Shown: piece by piece, positions 44,401-51,801 of the stretch
How positions within the stretch are numbered: position 1 is the stretch's first letter
How the letters are laid out: every line of letters begins with the position of its first letter
Source: Ferdinandcohnia sp036965045
Lineage (GTDB): Bacteria > Bacillota > Bacilli > Bacillales > Bacillaceae_L
NCBI RefSeq assembly: GCF_036965045.1
Contig: NZ_JBALOV010000025.1
Location: 124,001 to 188,000, forward strand
Direction: 5' to 3'
Length of the DNA stretch: 64,000 nt
Translations under genes and position numbers: made by a program
Notes under the pieces: model-generated
The model's database searches: none
What the model saw: the letters and a program-made list of their open reading frames with translations, nothing else
What the model was told of the DNA's origin: nothing

Positions 44401-46266
44401 AGGTATTAAACTTGACGTTACATTTCTTACGAGAACTTTCTCTCCATCGATAACCTGATAAACATTGTAATTTGTCGCAAATTCTGCACCCGTCCATGAA
44501 AGATATATATCATTTCCATTTCTGATATCATACTTTAGATTTGTTGGTGCTTTAATTGTAAGTCCCTCAACAGTAACACTTACTTGAGTACCTGTCTCAG
44601 ATTCACCAAATTTTGAAGATAGTGAGTAAATCTCATAAGTGTATTCCCCAGCAGACATATTTGAGAAAGTTCTATTTGTACTAGTAGTTGTTGCCTTCAG
44701 AACCTTTTCTCCGTTTTCAATCTGATAAATCTTATAGGATGTTGCATATTCAACAGCTTCCCATTCTAGACTAAAAGATGTCTCACTCTTAATTGTCTTC
44801 GTAACATTTGTTGGTGCAGCCATTTCGGGGTGAACAACTGAAATTGTTGTTTCAGTTCCCTCCACTGATTCACCGAACCTTGATGAATAAGAATGGACTA
44901 CATATTTATAGTTTCCTTCTGCCATATTTCCAATAGTAGTCGTAGTAGACGTACTTGATAATGTTCTTACTCTTACTTTAGATCCATCATCTTTTACTTG
45001 ATAAACATAATAATTGTTGGTATTAGAAGTTGGTTCCCATTCCAATACAACATCATTACCATTTTTTACATAAGACGTTACTTTGCTCGGTGCCTGCATT
45101 TCAACGTGATCAATCGTCAATGAAACACTCGCACTCTCTTGTGATTCTCCAAATCTATCATTGTAGGAATGGATTACAAATTCATACTTACCTGCTTCCG
45201 CCTTAGAATAGGTGATGGACGTATTTGTAACCGTACTTTTTAATACTTTTTCACCATCGATGATTTGATAGATTTTATATTCTTTTGCATTTGGGGCACT
45301 ATCCCAAGTTAGCTTTATATCATTTAGGTTTAATAATTGATATGAAAAATTTGCTGGTGCAGCCATGGTAATTTCATCTAAAACAACTGTTAGACCGTCT
45401 CCACCACTGGATTCTCCAAAGCGGTCACTAAATGATTGAACTTCATACTTATAACTTCCTGGTGCAACATTTGATAGTTTAATAGACGTATTAGTTGTTG
45501 TTCCAACAAGCTCTTTACCATTTTCGGTAATTTCATATAATCTATATTCTGTTGAATAAGGAACGGATGTCCAACTGAAAGTAACATCATTCCCATTTGT
45601 AATAGAGTATTTGAAATTACTTGGTGTTACCATCGTTGGATGAACCACCTCAGCAAGGATAGGTGCTGAAGAAGGAGATTCTCCATATAATACGTTATCC
45701 GCAGAAACAGCATATTGATAGGTTCCTTCTGCTGCATTCGTAATTGTGTAATTATTCTTCGTTGGAGAGTCTAGTAACGTAAACTCGCCACTTTCAGAAA
45801 CCCGATAGAGTTTATAGACTTCCGCATATTTAACTGCATCCCATGTTAAAACAACATTGTTTCCATTCGAAATTTTATAAGAAAGATTTGCTGGCGCAGC
45901 CATCTCTGGGTATGTGACAGTAAAACTAATTGGTGCACTAGGTCCAGACTCACCATCTGAGTTTAAGGTTGAAATGACAAATGTATAGGTTCCTTCTGGA
46001 AGATCCTTCATTAGATAGCTATTAGAAGTCACCTTTTGTTTTAAAATGAGTTGCCCTTCAGTAATTTCATAAATATTGTATCCTGTTGCGCCATACACAG
46101 AATTCCAACTGAGTTTAATATCATCTGGAGTTACCTCCTGATACGAAATATCACTTGGTGGCAGCATACTACCATTAGCGAGTGCATTGCCGAATGGAAA
46201 GAATAATTGAACAACCATTAGAAGCAATGCAAGAATAGTGACGTTTCTCTTCAAGATTTTCTTCAT
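41431..46266 (-). CDS. Giant secreted fibronectin type III/OmpL47-like repeat protein
   Basis: 1,611 residues. Sec signal peptide (MKKILKRNVTILALLLMVVQ, cleavage near ALANG, residue about 31). Then about twelve FN3-like repeats of roughly 90 residues, each opened by a linker such as EMAAP, IMQAP or VMQPP and containing a YxxYQIxDGEKVL-like strand and HSYSDRFGES. Next four OmpL47-like repeats of about 82 residues (DKTAPETTSNVEEVW, TDNLSGVA, FYSVDVAGN), one Ig-like domain and a distinct C-terminal domain ending EMKVIK. There is no LPxTG-type signal, LysM or SLH motif, so anchoring is unexplained. A c-di-GMP riboswitch precedes it; an adhesin or matrix role is inferred. Confidence 0.88.
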   Translation of the reverse strand: MKKILKRNVTILALLLMVVQLFFPFGNALANGSMLPPSDISYQEVTPDDIKLSWNSVYGATGYNIYEITEGQLILKQKVTSNSYLMKDLPEGTYTFVISTLNSDGESGPSAPISFTVTYPEMAAPANLSYKISNGNNVVLTWDAVKYAEVYKLYRVSESGEFTLLDSPTKNNYTITNAAEGTYQYAVSADNVLYGESPSSAPILAEVVHPTMVTPSNFKYSITNGNDVTFSWTSVPYSTEYRLYEITENGKELVGTTTNTSIKLSNVAPGSYKYEVQSFSDRFGESSGGDGLTVVLDEITMAAPANFSYQLLNLNDIKLTWDSAPNAKEYKIYQIIDGEKVLKSTVTNTSITYSKAEAGKYEFVIHSYNDRFGESQESASVSLTIDHVEMQAPSKVTSYVKNGNDVVLEWEPTSNTNNYYVYQVKDDGSKVRVRTLSSTSTTTTIGNMAEGNYKYVVHSYSSRFGESVEGTETTISVVHPEMAAPTNVTKTIKSETSFSLEWEAVEYATSYKIYQIENGEKVLKATTTSTNRTFSNMSAGEYTYEIYSLSSKFGESETGTQVSVTVEGLTIKAPTNLKYDIRNGNDIYLSWTGAEFATNYNVYQVIDGEKVLVRNVTSSLIPITNQPEGDYHLVVHSNSTIHGESKFGAEIFVNLVHPEMENPANLNPAIVNGNDIKLSWEKADYADSYNVYEVIGDQKELVKNITSNIYTISNVTEGKHSYVVHSVSKRFGESVEGSTVSLEVVFPIMQAPENLTTNILNGNDIQLKWTSSDYAKSYNIYQIIDGEKVLLKTVTGTSNTFTNQPEGNYEYEVYSYSDRFGESPKSSAISLTLVHPIMQAPENVTNSISNGNNIILKWDKVEFAKEYNVYQMIDGEKVFQRKTTGTSMTFSNMPEGDYNYVVHSYSDRFDESPESSSIELTLIWPEVQPAQLEGVINDVNNITLKWTKADWANRYKVYQITADSRKQVYDGTATSTKVYNLTEDSHSFEVIAYHTTFGEAVPSNQITENIIYPVMQPPVATLKLLSDTSARISWDFVTYANGYNIYEIIDGEKVLIAEKVNNLSYTINNLSYANHEYIVTSVSNSFGESAPSNVVLAKLIIDEEAPVTSIDAPTDWVNESVDVRLAATDNEVGVEKTFYSLDNGVFVEGTSFTIQEEGTHKVDYYSVDKVGNTEKIKTAEVKIDKTKPTTLSNVEDAWNNKDFLVELTASDNLSGVAKTFYSYDGLIFVEGSGFIVKEEAVNNIYFYSIDEAGNKEDIQTVEVKVDKTAPGTTSNVENVWSKKDVQVELSVTDNLSGVAQTFYSVNGSEFVEGTSLIVSEEGVTEVSFYSVDVAGNVEDVQTVQVKVDKTAPETTSNVEEVWSNEEVQVELSVTDNLSGVAHTFYSINGSEFVEGTSLIVSEEGITEVSFYSVDLAGNVEEVQTVQVKIDKTAPTINLDLADEYALGTDLKLAYTATDNLSGVAHEQMTVNGQIVQNGGNISFDQPGQYVIEIEATDHARWTTKVTKTILVYIPATVEVLPKVMNGNKGVFTVQVLLPMGYSPTDFDLDEVTLNGVSALTSKKGYYQQAKKGQFKFERQDFFWVRGQMMMNFEGKLGNFIVKGQTEMKVIK

Positions 46267-46298
46267 CCTTTAGTCCTACCTTTCTAAAAAAAGCCAAA

Positions 46299-46430
46299 AG
46301 AAAAAGAACCTCATACAAGGTTCATAGGTAAATAGACTATGATTCCTTGTGGCAACCGGCTACCATCCACTGATTGTGGGTCAGGCCCTTGGCTTTGCGT
46401 CCTACGATTTCCCATAGTTTGCCTTTTTCA
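46299..46430 (-). promoter_or_regulatory. c-di-GMP-I (GEMM-I) riboswitch of the giant FN3 gene
   Basis: Aptamer on the minus strand (about 46430-46350): AAAGGCAAACT, GGGAAAT tetraloop region, GGACGCAAAGCC, a hairpin, then GTAGCCGGTTGCC. The platform contains ACAAGG, able to pair with CCTTGT, and a competing terminator GAACCT/AGGTTC (46318-46323/46306-46311) followed by TTTTTCTTTT. The two pairings are mutually exclusive, as expected for a transcriptional switch. CTATTTACCTAT is shared with the riboswitch at 40871-41056. Confidence 0.93.
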
Positions 46431-46459
46431 CTTTGGTTTTTTATTATTCATTAACTATT

Positions 46460-46488
46460 ATCATACTATTTTACCAGCGAATTGAAAA
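46460..46488 (-). promoter_or_regulatory. Sigma-A promoter of the giant FN3 gene
   Basis: TTTTCA (46483-46488), a 17-base spacer and TATGAT (46460-46465) on the minus strand, 30 bases upstream of the riboswitch aptamer. Confidence 0.5.
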
Positions 46489-46540
46489 GGTCTATTTTAC
46501 TAGTTATAGTCAATTTATCCTTATTTAACAGAAAAATCTA

Positions 46541-46574
46541 GCAAAACAAACCGAGTAGCAGATACACTACTCGG
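46541..46574 (-). terminator. Rho-independent terminator after fliT
   Basis: Perfect stem CCGAGTAG (46551-46558) / CTACTCGG (46567-46574) followed on the minus strand by TTTGTTTTGCT. Confidence 0.88.
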
Positions 46575-46582
46575 AACCATCT

Positions 46583-46933
46583 CTATTTTCTTTTATCAAA
46601 AAACATTCCATCTGCCGGTCCAGCTTGATAAGGGTTAGCATATTTTTTTGAAGTAGCTTTACTTTTTTTCAATTGGGCTAAATCCGTTTGGATCTCGAGT
46701 TTGATTTCCGCTAGTTTAGCATCAATGATTTTGTTGATAAGGACAATTTCAGCACCTAACTTCTTTTCTTCATCAGTGTAGGGAGGAGCAATTTCTTTTA
46801 TAGCTCTGTCCCTCAAGTCTAAAAAAGAAGTGATTCTTTCAATAAAACTATCACGATTCTCTTTCGGAATCGGTTGCTCTAATAACTCTAGTAATTCTTT
46901 TGTTATACCGTTTAGTGACAAAAGTGCGTTCAC
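46583..46933 (-). CDS. fliT: Flagellar export chaperone FliT-like protein
   Basis: 116 residues, helical. FliT in Bacillus binds the filament cap FliD before export. LLELLEQPIPKENRDSF and the C-terminal tail YANPYQAGPADGMFFDKRK match Bacillus FliT. I chose the GTG at 46933, which overlaps the fliS stop (TAGTG) and has AAGGTGG upstream; the ATG frame from 46990 runs back inside fliS. Last gene of the fliD-flaG-fliS-fliT operon. Confidence 0.85.
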   Translation of the reverse strand: MNALLSLNGITKELLELLEQPIPKENRDSFIERITSFLDLRDRAIKEIAPPYTDEEKKLGAEIVLINKIIDAKLAEIKLEIQTDLAQLKKSKATSKKYANPYQAGPADGMFFDKRK

Positions 46934-47331
46934 TATACTTGTCCACCTTGATATTGTTTTTGACGGTTCACTTGAATAACTTGTTTCCATGTATCTCTAA
47001 ATTCTGTCACATATCCCTCTGCTTCTTCTAATATTTGAAGGTCATTATTTATGTTAGCTTCGATTAGGAGTGATTTAATATAGTCATACATTACAATCAT
47101 TTGCTTTGAAATCTCATTTTCCATATTTAATGTAACCATAAGTTCCTGGATAATATTTTGCGCCTTAATCAAATTAGTATTTTTTTCACTAATATCGTTT
47201 TCTTGAATTGCAACTCGGGCCGTTGTTATAAATTTAAGACAACCGTTATAGAGCATTAATGTTAACTCACCTGGCGATGCAGTTGAAAATGAATTCTTTT
47301 GATAGGTTTGATATGGATTATTCACAGCCAT
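46933..47331 (-). CDS. fliS: Flagellar export chaperone FliS
   Basis: 132 residues. Chaperone of flagellin that holds it unfolded for export. The NPYQTYQKNSFSTASPGELT opening and LMLYNGCLKFI are the FliS signature. GAAGGAG precedes the ATG. Translationally coupled to fliT. Confidence 0.95.
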   Translation of the reverse strand: MAVNNPYQTYQKNSFSTASPGELTLMLYNGCLKFITTARVAIQENDISEKNTNLIKAQNIIQELMVTLNMENEISKQMIVMYDYIKSLLIEANINNDLQILEEAEGYVTEFRDTWKQVIQVNRQKQYQGGQV

Positions 47332-47377
47332 TTTTCATCTACTCCTTCTTTACTATTAAAAAACTAGAAAATCAATT

Positions 47378-47734
47378 TTAAGCTTTATTATCAAAAAAGA
47401 GCCCCAAATAATTTGTCATTGACGCATAGATATCCAGCAATTTCTTTGATGGTATCTCACGGACAACTTCATTTGAATTTGTATCAATAATCTTTACGTA
47501 GTATTTTTGTAATTCTTCATGTAATTCAAACTTTAATGCAGTAGTTGTTGGAGATAAAAAATCATTCATCACATCCACCACATCTTCAAGCTTTTCCTTT
47601 GAAACTAGTATATTTTCCTCTACATGTTTATCTTCTTTTGGTTGTATGTGATCAATAATCAATTCATTATTTCTACTTGAAATATCAGCGTTCTTAAAAA
47701 CAGAAGAATCAAAGGAAATATCTTTAATTACCAT
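47378..47734 (-). CDS. flaG: Flagellar protein FlaG (YvyC)
   Basis: 118 residues with the FlaG domain at the C-terminal half (LKFELHEELQKYYVKIID, EVVREIPSKKLLDIYASM). FlaG influences filament length in other bacteria. ATG 47734 (MVIKDISF) has AAAGGAG nine bases upstream; the longer frame is not supported. It lies between fliD and fliS; in B. subtilis it precedes fliD, so the order differs here. Confidence 0.88.
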   Translation of the reverse strand: MVIKDISFDSSVFKNADISSRNNELIIDHIQPKEDKHVEENILVSKEKLEDVVDVMNDFLSPTTTALKFELHEELQKYYVKIIDTNSNEVVREIPSKKLLDIYASMTNYLGLFFDNKA

Positions 47735-47852
47735 ACTAGTCTTCTCCTTTCGACTGAACAAACCAAATCTATTGCTAATATCGGCAATAATTCATTTACA
47801 TTTAGTAGAAATTTATAACCAAATGCTTAGATGAGTTTTTGTTATAGCTCTA

Positions 47853-47897
47853 AATGAAAAAACAAAGTGAAGGGTTCAAATCCCCCACTTCGCTATT
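47853..47897 (-). terminator. Possible terminator between fliD and flaG
   Basis: AGCGAAGTGGGG and CCCTTCACTTTG pair with some G-U and mismatches, followed by TTTTTTC on the minus strand, just after the fliD stop. It would reduce read-through into flaG-fliS-fliT. Confidence 0.65.
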
Positions 47898-47899
47898 TT

Positions 47900-49453
47900 T
47901 TACATCCCTCCACCGAATTGCTGCATAAGCCAACCGCTTTGAGAGTTAGCTCTTTGCATAGCCAATTCCATCGCTTGAAACTGTTTCCAGTAACGATCTT
48001 CAACTCGAGCTAAACGATCCTCTTCTCTGGATATCCCGCCTTCTATATTTTTCAGCTCTTTAGCCATCATACTATTTACGTCAATAGATAGATTAGGAGA
48101 ACCTGCCTTTGAACTTAGTTCAGAAATTCCAAAATTTAATCGTTCGTATAATCTGATACCTAAGCCACTTTCATTATGTTTTTGGACATTGGTTACAGTC
48201 GTACCAGTTTCTGTACTTCTTGAAGTAAAAAGCTTTATGATACTATCCATATTATTTTCTAAAGCTGCATTTAGCTTTTTTTCATCGATTTCTAACTTGC
48301 CATTTTCTCGCCAATTTTTACTAGTTGTAATGCCAATATCAAATAAAGATTGAAATCCCGCATCCCCCGTCCCAACAGCAGTCCCTAAACTAGATCTTAA
48401 ATCTGTGAGAAGCCTAGAAACAGTATGGTCCCCATTTAACATTCCGCTTTGAGCTTTTTCTTCCCAAAGCTCAATTTCCCGATCTGTCATTTCATTTTTT
48501 TGTTCCTCTGTTAGAGGAGGAAAATCCCTGTAGCGTTTCTCTGATATCTTTCCATTAAGCTCCTCAACCAGTTCATTGTACTTATCCACAAAATTTTTAA
48601 TGCTGTCAAAAACAACTGATGTATCTTTTTTTGTTCCAACAGACACCGGTTGATCGGGTGTGATATTTGCCTTCAAATCGAATTTAATTCCATCAAAAGT
48701 AAAGCTGTTCCCTGTTGGATTAATTGTCAATCCATTTATGACAACTTTCGCAGCAACGGCATCGGCACCTTTAGCTGTGGATACACCATTTGAAGAAAAG
48801 CTATCTGTACTTTCATTTATTGTCCCATTTATGAGCCCTATCTTATTTGCAGTTATAGCTGTATCACCATTTACTGTTAAATTAGTGATAGAGATCTCAG
48901 ATGCTGCTGCTTTATTCGTACTAGTTAGAATTAATGAATTTCCATCTTTAAAGTAAGAGGCTGTAACAACACCTGCTCCAGCATCATTTATTTTAGTAAT
49001 GGTAGATGCTATTGTGTCTGCAGCTCCAATGCTAACATCAATTCCATTAAGTTTAAAAGAAATCTCTTCATCTAGGGCTACCCCCTCTGCAATATTTAAT
49101 TTAAAACTAACAGTAGCACCTCTAGCCTCTGTAGCCATAGTTGCTTCACTTATGGTGTAAGTTGAAGAAGATGGTAATCCTGTAACTGTGGCTCCCAATT
49201 TTTCAGGTTGTGTCACTGTCGTAGTCTGTTTATTAAAGGGGGTTTGAAGTCTTAGATGCTCAGTTGCAGATCGAAAGCTTACAAGCTTACTATTAATTTC
49301 TCGATAAGCATCTGTTTTCCATATATTCATTGTTTTCGCTTGCTGTAATTTAATTAACCTATGCTTTTGAGCATTAACTAACTCCTTTACCATACTTTCT
49401 GTGTCTAAGCCTGAGGCTAAACCTGAAAATCTAATCGTGGTACTATTTAACAT
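47900..49453 (-). CDS. fliD: Flagellar filament cap FliD (HAP2)
   Basis: 517 residues. Caps the filament tip and helps flagellin polymerise. N-terminal FliD domain TTIRFSGLASGLDTESMVKE, FliD_C region (FDGIKFDLKANITPDQP; SVVFDSIKNFVDKYNELVEE) and a final coiled-coil ending WLMQQFGGGM. ATG 49453 (MLNSTTIRF) has AAGGAGGG upstream; the longer frame adds 20 residues with no support. Confidence 0.95.
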   Translation of the reverse strand: MLNSTTIRFSGLASGLDTESMVKELVNAQKHRLIKLQQAKTMNIWKTDAYREINSKLVSFRSATEHLRLQTPFNKQTTTVTQPEKLGATVTGLPSSSTYTISEATMATEARGATVSFKLNIAEGVALDEEISFKLNGIDVSIGAADTIASTITKINDAGAGVVTASYFKDGNSLILTSTNKAAASEISITNLTVNGDTAITANKIGLINGTINESTDSFSSNGVSTAKGADAVAAKVVINGLTINPTGNSFTFDGIKFDLKANITPDQPVSVGTKKDTSVVFDSIKNFVDKYNELVEELNGKISEKRYRDFPPLTEEQKNEMTDREIELWEEKAQSGMLNGDHTVSRLLTDLRSSLGTAVGTGDAGFQSLFDIGITTSKNWRENGKLEIDEKKLNAALENNMDSIIKLFTSRSTETGTTVTNVQKHNESGLGIRLYERLNFGISELSSKAGSPNLSIDVNSMMAKELKNIEGGISREEDRLARVEDRYWKQFQAMELAMQRANSQSGWLMQQFGGGM

Positions 49454-49537
49454 ACCTTTTCCCTCCTTACCTAAATACATCAAAAATCTTTCGTGGTTAT
49501 AGGTAACATCCATATTATTTTTTTATACTTAGTTTAT

Positions 49538-49564
49538 ATATCGGATAAACCTTTCAAAAATTGA
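49538..49564 (-). promoter_or_regulatory. Sigma-D promoter of the fliD operon
   Basis: TCAA (49561-49564), 15 bases, TCCGATAT (49538-49545) on the minus strand, one mismatch in each box to TAAA-N15-GCCGATAT. It lies 85 bases before the fliD start. Confidence 0.65.
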
Positions 49565-49989
49565 GAGGATTTAAGTAAATGAATAAAAAAAGCCTGATTG
49601 TAGTAAGCAAATTGCAACAACAAAAAGTCCATGTTGTTTACATGAAACATTGTGTGCATGGTATTAACTGAATATATAACCTTTAGCTTTGATAGTTTAC
49701 TACTTGTTGTATAAGAATAGAACCAATAATACGAATAATTAAACCTTGATATTTTCCTTAATATGCATAAAAATAACTTCTTTCCACATGTTAACTTTTT
49801 CTTTATAAAATTTATCATTTCTTCTGATTGTATATTGGTTACACTTTTTCCATATAACATAAAAGGGACAGTTCTTTTGATCTCATGAGGGGAATATGAT
49901 TCCTCTTAAAAAAATGTATGTCCATGATTAGAATTTAAAACAACTAGCACATCGTTATTTTTATAATGTAGATTATTATAATTATATAT
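49565..49989. other. Gene-poor spacer before fliD promoter
   Basis: Very AT-rich. One 108-codon frame is open here on the minus strand (49534-49860) but it overlaps the fliD promoter, lacks a good ribosome-binding site and resembles nothing I know. I see no supported gene. Confidence 0.5.
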
Positions 49990-50341
49990 CTACCTAAATG
50001 CATCTAACTTTTTTATTTCACTTTGATACTTTTCTATTTTTCCATTATCAAAACCTAGGTCCACGGATTTAATATTATTATCGATCTGACCATTATTTTT
50101 TTTTGAACTATAGTATGAATTTGAGAAAATAAGGTATTTTGTATTCCATCTCCTACATGATGAAAATCTGTTAATGAAATCCTCAAAAAATTATTCTTTT
50201 CCTTAAATCCTTCCAAGTGCTCACTCGCCTTAGCTACAGCCTCTCCACAGCCGAAACCACCCATACCATTTTGATAAACAATTCTATTGAAACTATAATA
50301 ACCATAAGTTGGATTATTTATCCAATTATTACAAATTTGAA
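49990..50341 (-). pseudogene. Frameshifted remnant of an unrecognised protein
   Basis: Two frames join at an A9 run near 50100 to give one continuous coding-like sequence (NPTYGYYSFNRIVYQNGMGG; then NNGQIDNNIKSVDLGFDNGK; ending KKLDAFR). The 5' end is cut by a stop with no start. The composition looks protein-like, but I cannot assign a family. A sequencing slip in the A run is possible. Confidence 0.45.
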
Positions 50342-50698
50342 TTTATTATTTAGAAGAGTTTAATTAAAGGTATTGATGAATACTTAAACGAAATAGATCA
50401 AGCAATCCTGAAGACTCATGGTACATACCAATAAGCTGAACTTGAACTAAAGCTTTAAGAATGTATTTTACATAAAATAGGTATGTCCCTGTAATGAATA
50501 ATGATCTTTACGCTTATCATATTAAGGCATGTTTGTTACGATCATGAGTGTCATTAATAGACCATTCCATGCTGCTTTGAATTTGTACTACCTACCTTCT
50601 TTAAAGTCTTGCATATTTTATCCTTCATACTGATTGCAGAATTTTTCTAGCACATCTCGAACACTACGATCTGTAATCCCTACGACTACAGCCCTCCT
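50342..50698. other. Decayed coding DNA without intact genes
   Basis: A short coding-like fragment lies on the plus strand at 50357-50434 (SLIKGIDEYLNEIDQAILKT, then stop). Another on the minus strand follows the radC stop near 50690 (VVGITDRSVRDVLEKF). Neither has a plausible start and length, so both are read as gene debris. Confidence 0.4.
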
Positions 50699-51207
50699 TT
50701 ACAGATGTCCTATTTCTTTGAGTGAAACAAACTTGTCCTCGCAGATGATCAAATGATCAATCAGTTTATGCCTAGTATCTTACCAGCCTCAGCTAAACGC
50801 TTGTGACCTCCACATCTTCTCTTGATTCAGATGGAATTTGGTTCGGATGATTGTGCTCTACAATGATCCAAGCAGAATTAGCTAGAATGGCAACTTTCAT
50901 CACCTCCCTTGGATACGAGACTTGAATTCAATGTTCCTACACTAACCGTATGAATGGCAGTTGGTTGGTTCTTCGTATCTAATGTTATAAGCATGATCTG
51001 TTCACGATTAGAATCCACTAAAAATGGCTTAAGTAGCTGGTATGCATCCTCTGGTGACTTACTCTTACGATATTTGTGCAACAAACTTTACTCCCAAACC
51101 ATCTTTAGACTAACAATGTTCACTCACTTTAGTGGCTCCTGCTTCTTCTCCTTTACTACATCAATCAATGGAAACTGTAACTGTATTCCGTAATCATACC
51201 TTCTCAC
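50699..51207 (-). pseudogene. RadC/JAB-domain protein pseudogene
   Basis: From GTG 51207 (AGGAGG upstream) the frame reads RYDYGIQLQFPLIDVVKEKK, an in-frame stop, NIVSLKMVWE, a second stop, then SPEDAYQLLKPFL and LDTKNQPTAIHTVSVGTLN. Near 50905 a two-base loss shifts the frame in HPREV; it continues EVMKVAILANSAWIIVEHNH (JAB motif) and, after a further shift, LAEAGKILGI and KFVSLKEIGHL, stop. At least two stops and two frameshifts make it nonfunctional. The intact family is common on mobile or accessory DNA. Confidence 0.85.
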
Positions 51208-51221
51208 CTAAACATTCCTCC

Positions 51222-51263
51222 TAAAATAAAATAGCCCCTACTCCCACAATTGAAGTAGAGGCT
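51222..51263 (-). terminator. Rho-independent terminator upstream of the radC remnant
   Basis: AGCCTCTACT (51254-51263) pairs with AGTAGGGGCT (51233-51242), followed by ATTTTATTTT on the minus strand. It would end transcripts coming from the small frame at 51563-51679. Confidence 0.75.
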
Positions 51264-51562
51264 TAGGTCGCTTGTTTCTCGAACATCTTGCACTCATAAA
51301 ACAAACGTAAGTTCAATTTTATAATATATGTCTGAAGGTTGCTTTGTTACCGTGATGTAGTATGTATTGTTTCATTTTCTAAGGCTAGTAATCAAATGCA
51401 TGTGCTTTCAGGGCACAGTTCACCTTTCCCGATTTGTCCCTGTCAGTATCTCTGAATTGTTTTATACTTCTGAACAGATTTCTTCTATTATGACAAGTCT
51501 AGATTTTTTTGATATACGTACTAATCCTTATCATTACTTCTAGACGTCACATTGTTTTGGGT

Positions 51563-51679
51563 TTACCTTATTAACAAGAGTTCTGTTAATTGGTAATGCT
51601 CCTTTATCTGCCTTCTAGGTGCTTCTAATTCTTCAACAGTCAAACTTCTAATTTCATCTGGTTTAAAAAACATTGCCAT
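51563..51679 (-). CDS. Small 38-residue hypothetical protein
   Basis: ATG 51679 has AAAGGAG upstream and encodes MAMFFKPDEIRSLTVEELEA... ending TELLLIR, an acidic-amphipathic peptide. It lies downstream of the fliB terminator and may be the remains of a longer gene. No family recognised. The rest of 51264-51562 shows no gene. Confidence 0.4.
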   Translation of the reverse strand: MAMFFKPDEIRSLTVEELEAPRRQIKEHYQLTELLLIR

Positions 51680-51702
51680 TCATAACTACTCCTTTACAAA
51701 AT

Positions 51703-51736
51703 CTATGAAAAAAGACCCTAGCATAACTAGAGTCTT
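51703..51736 (-). terminator. Rho-independent terminator after fliB
   Basis: AAGACTCTAG (51727-51736) pairs with CTAGGGTCTT (51712-51721), loop TTATG, followed by TTTTTTC on the minus strand. Confidence 0.9.
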
Positions 51737-51801
51737 CCTAAGATAGATTTAAACAGATTATGTCTGCTAGTTAGCAAAAACTAACCTATTCCTTTATGAT
51801 A

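Noticed and set aside
41431..46266. Repeats that might look like a CRISPR or tandem array
   Set aside because: They are in-frame FN3 and OmpL47-like protein repeats of about 270 and 246 bases; no short identical repeats with unique spacers.
49534..49860. 108-codon minus-strand frame upstream of fliD
   Set aside because: It overlaps the sigma-D promoter of fliD, lacks a clear ribosome-binding site and has a composition typical of AT-rich noncoding DNA.
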